From the NCBI GenBank assembly GCA_048013815.1, contig CM106586.1, positions 4,960,001-5,024,000 of the forward strand: 64,000 nt of DNA, read 5' to 3'. Origin of the DNA: Setoptus koraiensis. Taxonomy: Eukaryota; Arthropoda. The translations under genes and the position numbers were made by a program. Every line of letters starts with the position of its first letter. The stretch's first letter is position 1. The notes beneath the pieces are model-generated. The model was not told where the DNA came from. It did no database searches and saw nothing but the letters and a program-made list of their open reading frames with translations. Positions 12,582 through 23,498 of this stretch are shown piece by piece.

Positions 12582-12697
12582 GCTATCAACAATGTAAACG
12601 AAACTAACTTTCGTTCATACGAGCCAAACACTATTGACCAGTGTTTGGCTAGATCGAAAGATGAACTAAAGTTAGTATCGCTTGCATTGTTGATAGC
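12582..12697. repeat. long imperfect hairpin
   Basis: Arms of about 53 and 59 nt (12,582-12,634 and 12,639-12,697) pair with a few mismatches around a loop of only ~4 nt. The outer stem is GCTATCAACAATG against CATTGTTGATAGC. Weaker complementarity continues outwards to about 12,568 and 12,722. Confidence 0.75.
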
Positions 12698-12815
12698 GGC
12701 CCCAATAGGGAGCAGTAGCGGTCATTCGCACACTGACTAGAGAATGAGAACGACGACTAATCATAGGGATATAGGTGCTGTTATATCACATGGATCGATT
12801 TGTATGTACAGTATT

Positions 12816-12817
<2 letters not shown>

Positions 12818-12862
<45 letters not shown>
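12818..12862. repeat. (TA)n-(TG)n microsatellite
   Basis: A short TA run is followed by about 16 GT units. Confidence 0.95.
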
Positions 12863-12866
<4 letters not shown>

Positions 12867-13206
12867 TTGCATTGTAGATCTGAGGTAGTTGCAATAACAT
12901 TAGGCAGCTGAAATAACAAGCTTTTATATACACAGAGGAGATGCTATGAACAGATCGCGAATATCGCTATGTACCGTTCAGCTAGCACAAACTGTGGATT
13001 GGACCTGGAACAAGTGAAGCGTGCCGCTAAAGCGTCGCTAATTTCGCTTGAGTGTCGCTCCTCAGCCGCCGGACTGTATTTGTTGTCGTCACTGGTGTGA
13101 GGATGTGAAGATATAAGGATACAAGGATATGAGGATGTGTCACTGGCAATCCTCAGATCCTTCAGATATCTCGCTGCAAGCAGCTCAACGGATTCCGCTG
13201 ATCTGT

Positions 13207-13309
13207 GAGCCGAGCTTGCAATTCAAAAGAATAGAGCCGAAATAGTTTAAGTTTGTTCACACTGTTGCCCGCTGACAGTGTCTCTTCTTTTGAGTTGCAA
13301 GCTCGGCTC
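13207..13309. repeat. inverted repeat, 24-bp arms
   Basis: Arms 13,207-13,230 and 13,286-13,309 are complementary with one mismatch (core GAGCCGAGCTTGCAA), separated by 55 nt. It could be the skeleton of a small MITE or a structured RNA. No target duplication is obvious. Confidence 0.75.
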
Positions 13310-13865
13310 AAATTTTCAATTCATTTCCAGCTTCCAGTTGTGTCATGCAAGCTGACAAGTATTAGCTTGACAAGCAACACGATAATACTAATGGCCAACA
13401 ACGACAACTTGCACAAATTCTATCGCGTCTGAATTAGATTCATTGAATGAGAAGAACAGGTCCAAGCAGATTAAATCAGACGAGATAAGATCAGATAAAA
13501 CTGGACAAGCCACACACAAGACGGATGCACAGTCTAAATTATGTAATGTGTGCCGCTTGGGCAACGTGTAACGGGCCGACAACCAAATAAGGCAGCCATG
13601 TGATTCATCAATGGACGTCCCCCACTTGCTCATATCTCTAGTGCCATTTATTTTTAGTTGCACAGCCAGTTCGAAGGCATCGGCAGTGTTGCTATTAATA
13701 CTTTTTTACTTTCACTTCTGTGCGACAAGCGATTTCGAGCCACCAAACAACAAGTTCGAGCCGATATTAGCGAAAATTTTCTCACACAGGCCGCTCCTTC
13801 AAAAAATAGGAATATCAGTTCGACACAAAAATTTTCACTGGAAATTCCCCCTGACGGTGCCCAAA

Positions 13866-14183
13866 ATGTCCACTCAACTACCCATCTTGATTATTCTCTG
13901 TTTCATTATCATGCTAGCTGCAGTTTGCGTTCGAAGCCACGAATATACGGAGGCCGACGCGAAACTTGATCAGGCACTGAGAGATTCTCACGCTGGCGAG
14001 CTCATAAAAGTGTCAAAATTGTTGGAGGAACTGAAAAAAAGAACGGACAATGGGCGACACAGTTTGACTGAGGCAGATGAAAGGCAACTTATTAATTTGG
14101 AGGTGCGAAGAGATTATCTGAAATATGTTATAGAGCATATTGGCGAAAAATTAAAAATATCGGGACGCCTCACGAGTGAATAG
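13866..14183 (+). CDS. small secreted helical protein, intronless, nested in catulin intron
   Basis: A 105-aa frame from an ATG in good context (CCAAAATGT). The frame is open 5' of it, but only this Met gives a signal peptide: residues ~1-24, with hydrophobic core PILIILCFIIMLAAVCV and a likely cut near VRS-HE. The mature ~80 residues contain no cysteine, are highly charged (Glu, Lys, Arg, Asp) and look almost wholly helical, with heptad-like spacing in LIKVSKLLEELKKR and LINLEVRRDYLKYVIEHI. I do not recognise the family. The protein resembles short secreted helical proteins of unknown role in invertebrates only in general form. It is antisense to the host gene, with no intron or canonical AATAAA close downstream. 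Confidence 0.68.
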   Translation: MSTQLPILIILCFIIMLAAVCVRSHEYTEADAKLDQALRDSHAGELIKVSKLLEELKKRTDNGRHSLTEADERQLINLEVRRDYLKYVIEHIGEKLKISGRLTSE

Positions 14184-15164
14184 TTTTATTGCAGTAGCAT
14201 TGTAACAATGAGCAGCAAAAATTGAATCATTTCATGCAATTTCAGAGATAAAAAGGACAGCAGGCCATAAGAGGCATCCGAAGAGCGAGTGATTCATCTT
14301 GATGGATTGCCTTTAAAGCTTGTCTGACGTGACCATTGAAGATGTGGCCAGAGTCGCGGCCCCAAGTGCGAATGGCAAAATAAGGTAATAGCGGTAGAGT
14401 AGTTGATAAAACAGTACCTGTCAACAATTGTTCGACAAAGCTGTTTGGCAACTTGGATAAGCTTTTATTGCTGTGCAAACATTAGCGAAATTTCGACAAA
14501 TACACGATACAAATATGCCTCACGAAGGTCAGATTTTCTTTGCTGAACTCGCAACGCTCGGGGCCAATTCGACGGGAGATCAATCGAATCTGTTGAGATG
14601 ACTGACTGCATTTTCAAAAATAAAAACCAACGCCAAACCAGTAACTTCCGCATCCCGAAGTTATGACTCATAACTTGTGAGAGATGACCCATCTCAGATG
14701 AGTAACCGAGCCCGAACCCGGGATTGTTCGTCGAACGGTCAAGCATTTTTGGGTTAGGTTCGGGCATCTCCGACTCGGGCCATGCACTAATTGTCGCACG
14801 CCAGAGGTAGACGCGCCAAAGAGGCCCACCGGTGGCAAGCTAGAAATTCACCGAACGATATCGAAGGTCGCCCCATCGACGCTTTCGATGATGCGATGAG
14901 ACGTGAGATCTGGGCGTTCTTTTGGGGCTTCTTCTCGGTGTGCGGGCGAGCTCATCTTCTGCTCGAGTCAATTTTTCGGCGCTATCTAGTCTGGCTCTGC
15001 CGACTGTAATAGAGACCAAATTGAACAACGATAACGACAGCCATTGAATTAGATGGAAAAAGGTTTGCTGATTGTCGTTGTCGCCGTTGTCGTCGTTGTA
15101 GTTGGACTTGGGCAGCCAGCGCTGCAAACCGGACCCAGAGAGTGAAGGGATCTAACTAGGCAGA

Positions 15165-15290
15165 GAGATCAGGTTAGACCAGATAAGATCAAACCAGATC
15201 GGATTGGCTCGAACGGGATCGGATTGTGTCGATTCGGATAAGATCGGACGGAATCAGATCGGACGGGCCGGGGGGAAGCCGAACAAGTGA
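15165..15290. repeat. degenerate GATCGGA-type tandem sequence
   Basis: Repeated motifs such as AGATAAGATC, GATCGGATTG and GATCGGACGG at irregular spacing mark the left edge of the GC-rich block. Confidence 0.6.
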
Positions 15291-16965
15291 GCCGGCACGA
15301 GCCGGTGAGGTCAGCCAATGTGCACCACCGAACAGACGATGGATTATGCAAGTGTGCGCTTGGAAATAACGGTATGACACAAATGGTCGGTCAGCAATAG
15401 CCCAGGGGCTATCACTCGGGCATCATCGCGGGCGAAGCTTGCTCGCTGGTGCCGGCGGCGGGCCGACATATCGGGCCGGCGCTGTGCCGGGCAAGTTTGA
15501 GTTGGCGAGGTGGCGCGGTTATTGGCGCGACCTCGCCAGCCGAGCGCGAGAAGCAATAAGTTATAAAACTAATAGCGCCGCCGAATGGTCCCGTGGAGCG
15601 TTAAATGGTCTGGCCAATGGCCTAAGCAGGTGCACGCTGGTGCAGGTGCACCAATTTACGGTTTATTTGGCTTCTTTCGATTCTCGGAAGCGGGCCCCGG
15701 CCGCTCTGTTGGCTGTGTCCAGGTGAGGTAAACAACGAGCACGGCGGCGCCGGCAGCGACAACAGCGGCACCCAGAGGCTCGGCCAGAGAACGATTTTAA
15801 ACTGGGCAAGCCCGATAATTTCGGGCCCGAAAGTGCTGGGCGGCCGCTCGGGGGAGCCACGGCAGAGTTTATCTGACCCGTTTCGTGACTCGCCGTCGCT
15901 TCTGCACTACACATTCTGCAGTGCAGAATCTGTGGTTGTCGTTGTTTTTCTTCAAAATTGCCACCGTGGCCACTGTTTCTGGCATGCCAGACGGGCGCTA
16001 TTACTGATTGTGGGCTTGCACGAAACTTGTGCGAAACGGGCCGGCGCCCGTTTATGGGCCCGGCTGTACCGGTAAGCGGCCCGTTAATAGTGGTCATAAC
16101 GCGGGCGCGCGCGCGCGCTTCTGAGCAATCTCCGCTCGGGTTGCTCAGCGCTGAAAATGAATTCCGTCCGGCTGCTTATCTGGCGTTTGCATCAACGTGA
16201 CGCGCCAGCGTCAATTCGACATTCGGGCATCGCGCGCGGCACCAAAGTGGCCCGGCACTGGCTCGGATTTTGCGCTGTCAACTACAAAGTATCTCGCGCT
16301 GCGAAAACACTTGGCCGCTTCCAAATTTCGGCCGGGCTGCGCACAGTGCATCCAAATAATAATAATAATCAAGCAGATATGTATCAAGCTGGCCAAGCCA
16401 TTGTGCAATAGCCACGGCTCACCTGCACAATGGCCGCACAATGGCCGGCGAGCCGCGCCGCGATACAAACCAAACAACGCGATACAAACAATGGCAGCTG
16501 GCCGGCCAGCGGGCCGGTTTAGCTGGCGAGCTCGGCGTAGCTGTCTAACTGATTAGACCGGGCTCATGTTAAGTGGTGCAAACACTGCAAAACACCCACG
16601 CGTGCCATTGTTGTTTGCGCTTGTTATACCGGCCAGCAGCAGCAACGGCAACAACAACGGCAACAACAGCAGCAACAACGTCACCGAAATGAGCGAACGA
16701 GCCGGCGAACGAAGATGGCGCAAACGTTCGCTGGCAAGACGAGCCGCTGACCAGCGCGACCGTTCTCTAAATTCAACAATGCCCGCACCGCGTATTGTCT
16801 GTGCCGGCCAGCGGGCCGTTATCTGAGGGAGTGTGCGTGTGTCACTTATCTGTTACCTGTGTTGGCGGGGTACCTGGGCACGCGTTAGTGTGGTCCATTC
16901 ATGTATGCACGTCCGGTTAATTTGAGCCGCGCGCAACCGGCAGCCCGATAGCCGCTGCCCGCTAC

Positions 16966-17048
16966 CGAATGCACCGAATGCACCGAATGCACCGAATGCA
17001 CCGAACGCACCGAACGCACCGAGCACACCAAATACACCGAATACACGA
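16966..17048. repeat. 9-bp tandem repeat (CACCGAATG)
   Basis: About nine consecutive units of CACCGAATG and variants (CACCGAACG, CACCAAATA). Confidence 0.9.
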
Positions 17049-19914
17049 GCCGATGCTCGCAGTCCGATTGCGCCCAGTTGGGCGCCGTCTTGGCCATTGT
17101 TGCGCGCTGGTCACACTTGACTACTCGCCTGATGGCAAGCTCGCTGTTGCGCAATACTCTCTGATTTTGTTAACGAGACACCGACTCCGGCAGCGCCAGT
17201 CTCCCAAAGACGCCTCGCGCTCTGCTCTGACAATTTGCCACGAGCGCATCACTGCTCGCCCCAATCTGGGCCACTCTCCCGTCGCCGAGTCTCAAACTTG
17301 CCAGGGGCCCCCAGCTACTAGCTAGTGGCTAGTGACTGGTGGCTAGTACCTAGTACCTAGTAAACTACTAGCTGGTAGCTAGAGGCCGCTGGCACCTTTC
17401 CGATCGGCCGCTGACGCTCGCCTAAACGGTAGAAAAACTGTCCTTGTGACGAGAGATAAGTGGCCCGACAAACGACACGATGATTCAATCATTTCGATCT
17501 CCATGCCGAATCGCCCGCGCCAACGGCCCCATCACTGATGAGTCATTAGGCTCATTCCGGCTGCATGTGACTGTTACGGCCGCCACGATCATATTTCAGA
17601 TCCGTTTGCCGTTTGCCAGGGATCCATTGTCTGTTTTCACAAGTATGATGCCAATTATTCGCCGAAATCAACGCAATCGACGGAATTTGGTTTAGTTCTA
17701 AACCAACCAATCAGCCGATCTGGGCAACGGCCGAAGGGACCATATGGGCGCGAACGAAAAATCGAAAACTGATCGACCGAAAAAAACTGAAAGAAACTCG
17801 GCATCGCATGGGGGCCAGCTTCGATCGGCGTTTGGCCTACTCCATTAGATTTCGGCGCCGGCAGCTTTGAGACGGCCGGGCTAATGGCTTCGGATTCTGA
17901 GGTTCACACAGCAAAGTCCCGACTTGGCATCAAATAAAACCGGTATAAACTCAATTAGCGACTTTTCGCAAAATGGGCCCGAAATTTGTAAGTTTGGCCA
18001 ATTTGCCAGCTAGTGGCAGTTTTGTGATGTATAAGTGCACCATCGGTGCATTGTAATGCCGATAAAAGCTGATACTAATGTTAGCCACCAGAGAGCTCGA
18101 TTGGATTGCACTTGTGAGCTTTCGGTCGGGTTGATTGCCCACGAGGCCGACAAACGTGCGATACCTATAGTGCACATTTCTAGCGAAAAGATTATTAGGA
18201 GTAGAGAACGCAAACAGTTTGTTTTCGTCGTTGTTGTTGTTGTTGTTGTTGTCGGAGATGCAGATCAGTAGATTTGAAATGAATGCTGCGGACGATGCCA
18301 ATACCGGCCACGGGATTAAGAGGGCGCCTCAAGAGAGCGCCCTCCCCCTCGCCCCCGAATCGAGCAAATTCGTATTAGAATCTCATTAGCAGAAGGAGCC
18401 AAAAGGCGCGGCCTCCATCGAATGGGGCCGCGTCGAATCTCGTTAACGGCGGGGGTGGCACCCATGCATCTGTGAGTGCGCGTGCCTGCCGAACAGTGCC
18501 CATCCATCGATGTAGGTCACTGAGGTAGCTCGTATCGTTTCGCGAGATTTCGCCCCATCAACGGGGCCAACGAGAACGTGCCGCTCGGCAGACCTGTCTG
18601 AGCCGCACCGAAGTGAACGAGCAAATAAAACAAAATAACAGTGCGCAGCACCCAGGCGGCTCGTATATGTAGTTGCTGCATATATTTGGGGGCTCGGTAT
18701 GGATATTCATGATGAATAACTGTTCCCAGTGGGAATTTCCCAACGCTCGACGGTCGCTCAATCCATATTCATCTATGGATTCGGCGAGATATCCGTTGCG
18801 GTACAGTTGCGAATCAATAGCGGCAACAAAATCGGTGTTCGAAAACGCCAGAGCCGGTTCTCGTAAGTTCCAAACGTCGGATTTGTCGGCTTCTTCGTGG
18901 ATGCGAGTCGAAATCTGCTATTGAGGTCATCTAGGTCATTTTTCTGTGGAAATATTAAATTCAAAAATCGATGCACTTCATCAATATGCGGATCGAAATA
19001 TCATATTCAGCCATTCATGAAAACAACCGAAAAAATATTTTTAGGCTCTTATTTTAGAATATACCGATAGTCGTTTTTTCGGTCGAAACGATCAGTGCAT
19101 GAAAGACAAATTCAGGTACGTTTGATGTAAAAATAAAAATATCTGAGCTACCGCTCTACCAGAAAAATTTCCATTTGGAACCGAATTCTTTGCTCCGTTT
19201 TATCGTGAGCTTTAATATTTTCATCATCGGGATGACCACACCAATCAACGATCTAATCTTTATCCGATTTTGTCATTTTAACTTCCATATTGATCCATCA
19301 TTATTTTATTTATCAGCCGAGAGTGCCGTTGCTCTTAACGTACACGAGTGGACTGAAAACCGAAATCTGAAGAGACAACTCAAGAAAATAAGATAAAAAT
19401 AAAGAAATAAGAAAATAAGGAGTAAACTGCCAGGGCGAGAATCACAAGGTCTCGTGCTCGACAATCAGAGGCGAATTCATCTTTATCACGAGGCTAGGGT
19501 TTCGTTGTTTTGAACTCGGCTGTTCTGATCCGCTCTGCGAGCGGGGAGAAAAACTCAAAATGACCCGTGAAAATCCAAGTCTTTCCAAAAATAAAGAGAA
19601 TGATGAGTACAATTTTTGCGAACGAAACCAGAAACACAGTGATAACTAGGATCTAACTGACGGATATCCATCCTTTTCGGGGGACGATGCACGTCCATGG
19701 TTGATGTGGATATCGGTGGATATCAGCGTGTTATATGAGCTCGTTACATGGAGCCGGCGTTATATGGCCGTCGCACATTACAGTTATACATGGTGCGTGA
19801 TATTGGGGTACGTGTAAGCACTTGAGTGTGTGTCGATAATCCCCGGCGTTGTAAGACTAGCTTGGGCATTCTCTCGCGCTACTCATGTGTGTCTAAAACC
19901 TAGACTCGCGACTT

Positions 19915-20003
19915 GCAAATCGGGACTCGATTTTCGCGACTCGCAACTCGCGACTCGCGAATAGAGACTCGCGACTCGCGAATAGAGACTCGAGACTCGG
20001 GAA
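19915..20003. repeat. CTCGCGA tandem sequence
   Basis: Repeated ACTCGCGACTCGCGA and GAATAGAGACTCGCG units, partly self-complementary (TCGCGA). Confidence 0.8.
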
Positions 20004-20622
20004 TGTTATGCAAGTCGCGCCAGTATCGCACCGCCAGTGTGTGCTATTAACGACACCCAGTTACATAACACGAATATGCTGTGCTGATGCTGGCGGGCCC
20101 GTTGTGCACCTCGTTGTGAGCTGTGTCCGAGTGCGGCGCCCAGATCCTATCAGGGGCGCCACTTGTGCCTCGGCGTCGCTGGCAATCCAATTTGAATCGA
20201 CAATTGAGAATCGGTGTCGCGGTGGCGGTTGCTGTTGCGGGCGCCGTTAGTTTGCGTTGTTGTTGTCGGTGGTTGTCGGTTGCTGTCGGTTGTTGGCGGT
20301 TGTTAGTGGTGCACGAGTAGCGCCGTTGTTCTCACTGTGGTTGTTGCTTTTGTTGTTGTTTGTAGTCGGCACTTTGGTGCAGTTGTTGCCGTCGCGATGT
20401 TGTCGCCGTATAGGTTGCCACCAGCTATTGGAGGGCGCCACCAGCAGCGGCAACAGCAACAACAACAATGACTACAAGATCATTAGGAGCCGCTAAACAA
20501 TGATGATACGCATACTATATTGCACACTACATCGCATACTACATCGCATACTATATTGCGCATATTGCCGTCGCGTCGCCACGGTCGCTATGCTCGCGGG
20601 CTGGCCGGCGAGCCGGCCGTTC

Positions 20623-20695
20623 GCGCACTTACTCGAGATCAGCGACTGGAGGGCCATTGATGTCCCCTCAAGCCGCTGATCTCGAGTAAGTGCGC
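20623..20695. ncRNA. 73-nt pre-miRNA-like hairpin (candidate)
   Basis: Two perfectly complementary 22-nt arms (20,623-20,644 and 20,674-20,695, core CTTACTCGAGATCAGC) are separated by 29 nt. Inside the spacer, GAGGG pairs with CCCTC around an 11-nt apical loop. Arm length and overall size match animal pre-miRNAs. Perfect arm pairing is atypical, so a mobile-element inverted repeat is the alternative. Both strands would fold; the minus strand is the strand of the host gene. Confidence 0.45.
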
Positions 20696-21639
20696 CCATC
20701 TATTCACGCTCTCGAGACTCTCGAAGGGGCCCCAAAACAATCTTGGCGTCGCGTGCGTGCTCCAGAGTTGCTTGGGAGTCTCGGGCTGCGGGCCCGCTCG
20801 TTGGCTCGCTGTGGGCCCGCTCTGTACTCACAAACTGGCTAACTGGCACTAGAGCAAACACTCAACTTTTCGCAAATCATCATTTCGATTTTAGAGATTT
20901 GTTTTGGCCCGGCCGCCGGCTCGCGGCTCGTCGCTCGGCTGCTGGGCCCGTCGCTCGGCGGCGGCTCGTTGGCAGTTTATTGGCAGCTATTTGGGGGCCC
21001 GCTTGTTATGTAACACGCTGGCGGACGGACGTGGACTCTCCGGCGGACTGACGGCGACTCGCCGGCGGATAGTTGGCAGCCAGCGAGATATGCCCGCGAT
21101 CGACAGACTCGAGACTCGAGATGAGCCCTTGTGCGGGGCCAGCCTGTCACTGGCTGCGACAAACAACCGGCCAGGTCGCGCGAAATCGTTTAATGGCGCC
21201 ACTCTCGAGGCACAGCCAGCGACAAGCCGGCAGCAGCAACATTTATCCAGTGAGGCTAGTTATATCCAGTTGCGTCATAAGCGCCACTCTCAAGTGGAGC
21301 CAGCATCTCGAGTTGTCGTCGTCGTCGTCGTGCACGGATAATAAGTGCCCGCAGCCAGCGAGCCGGCCAGTCGGCCAGCCAGCCAGTCACGCAGACAGGT
21401 GAGCTGCTGCTCGGGTCGCTCTGGGCAGCCAGTGGGGCCGCACCGAGCTTAGGGCTTATCTTGGGCTTAGCTCTGGCGCGCGGAGCCCCATTCTGGCCGC
21501 CCTTGGTGCTGGCAAGAGACTCAGACAGCGACGGAGCCCCCTGCCAAATGGAGCCCATCGATCGGCTCTGTTTGGCAGTTGTGGCGCCACTGGCGAGCGT
21601 CTCGAGCGTCCGAATTTGGCGGCCTCTGCGATGCGGCCG

Positions 21640-21722
21640 CCAAAATGGTCGCCGACGATGCCGCCGAAATGGCTGCCGACGATGCTGCCAAAATGGCCGC
21701 CGACGATGCTGCCAAGATGACG
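21640..21722. repeat. 27-bp tandem repeat
   Basis: Three units of roughly GCCGACGATGCTGCCAAAATG, translated in one frame as repeats of MAADDAAK. Most likely a GC-rich minisatellite, not a gene. Confidence 0.8.
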
Positions 21723-23099
21723 GCCGCTTGCGCCCAATTGTGCGCGGCACGCGGTCGGTGTGTCGGATGCTCGCTCGTGCGGCATTAGTCTAGACATCGG
21801 CTGATTATGCCTGATTATTAGTGAGGCGAGTATCTTATTGTGCGACTCAACAACAACCGACCTGCCACAACGAAGGCCGCGTCCGGTCACGTCCGCCGCC
21901 CGTGGCACGAGCGCCACGTTCGGCCAGGTACCGCAACTGACTGTGCCGGTGAAAAATCTCATCTCATCTCGTCTCATCTCGGATGTGAGGCTCGCTCGCT
22001 CGGCTGGAGCTGATTGCAAATTGCGGATCGCTAATTGCGGTCAGTGCCGGTTATGCCGGCACCCGGCCCGTTGTGCCGCCGCACCGGCCCGAACACTGAG
22101 CACGGCAGCCCGGTTGCCCGGTTGCAGAGGAGGTGCCAATATCGCCGGCCAGTGCCAGACGTGATCGACATGTGATGTGATTGCGCGTGGGCGCAAGTGA
22201 CAATTGGACGCTGAAATGAGTGTCGCCCGTCGCCGATAATAATGATAATGTCAGCGGGACGAGCGATCATTACGAGCGCCCATTGTCTGTGGTCATTGTG
22301 GGCCCCACAAGCGAGCCAAGACATCGCCGGCCGCACAGATTGTATTTCAGGCGTATACGCGCGGCCGTAACGGTCATGTCTGGCCGCCGCCGTCAGTGGG
22401 GCCGCTGCTCTTCGAATCTCGCAGCCTCTGTGAGCCCCACAGTCGCGGGCCCAACACACAGTCGCGAGCCCGCGCCAGCAAATGACGCGGCACAGGCCGG
22501 CGGCGACGCAACGGCAATATCCAGGCGAAATATGATTTTAATTTATTTATTTATAGTGACGAGCTTGCGCGTCGTCGATTGTGCGGCCGGCGCTTGGCCG
22601 AACAGAATGTCGCCAACAGTGGCCAACGGTCGCCAGCAGTATCCCCCAATCAACAATCTCGAGCTGCTCACTTGTGGGGCCGCCGCCTTTCACTATATTT
22701 CACTATTCGACAAAAAGAACCGGCTCGCTTCGCTTGCGAACACGAGATTTGCTGTGCGAGCGACTTGCGGCGCTTCGACGACTGGTGTAATTGGCCCCAC
22801 ATTGCATTACATAATGTGCCCCGTAATGGCGCTCACTGTTCGAGGGCCAGTTTGAGCGAGTGCCAGTCTGAGCGAGCGCCAGCGCGCATTTGTGCGAGCG
22901 GGGCCCCGCCAGCCGCGAGTATGCGACTCGCTTCGACAGCGGGCTCCATCTTGGCCTCAATACAGCGGCACAAGTGGCGCCCCAGTGTTGCCTTGCATAC
23001 TGCACACTGTGCACGCTGCGGCCCGCTCTCGAACTTGAGCCGGCCCCAAACTTGGCGGCGCTGGCGACGCGACCAGACCGACCACTTGGCCGAAGTAAT

Positions 23100-23498
23100 A
23101 ATGTGTGTGTGTGTGTGTGTGTGTCGAATTAGTCTGACAAGCCTCATTGTATGTCTGGCCGTCCACTATATTTCACCATCGGCCATCGCCGCGGCCACTA
23201 TCGGCCGCTGATGACCGCTGATGGCCGCCGCTGGCCGCTGATGGCCGCCGCTGGCCGCTGATGGCCGCTGATGGCTACCGGCTATTGGGGCCCAGCCACC
23301 AGCCACCGGCTACTGGGGCCCGGCCACCGAGGGCCTCGCTAAGCTGAGCTGAGCCGAGCCGAGCCGAGAGAAGGCGACCTGTCAAAGTCGATAACGCGCA
23401 ACACAATTTTATAGTGCGCCGCGCTCGTCGTCCCGCGCCAGTTATGTAACTTTTGTGAGCCATGCCAACGGTGTGTGTGTGTGTGTGTGTGTGTGTGC
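23100..23498. repeat. two (TG)n arrays around a GGCCGCTGATG repeat field
   Basis: (TG)n runs lie at about 23,102-23,124 and 23,471-23,497. Between them, 23,200-23,335 is built of GGCCGCTGATG and CAGCCACCGGCTA-like units. Confidence 0.85.

Noticed and set aside
21456-22855. Long ORFs (up to ~210 codons) on both strands in the GC-rich block
   Set aside because: Stops are rare in GC-rich DNA. The frames overlap on both strands, lack domains and signal peptides, and one is driven by a 27-bp tandem repeat.
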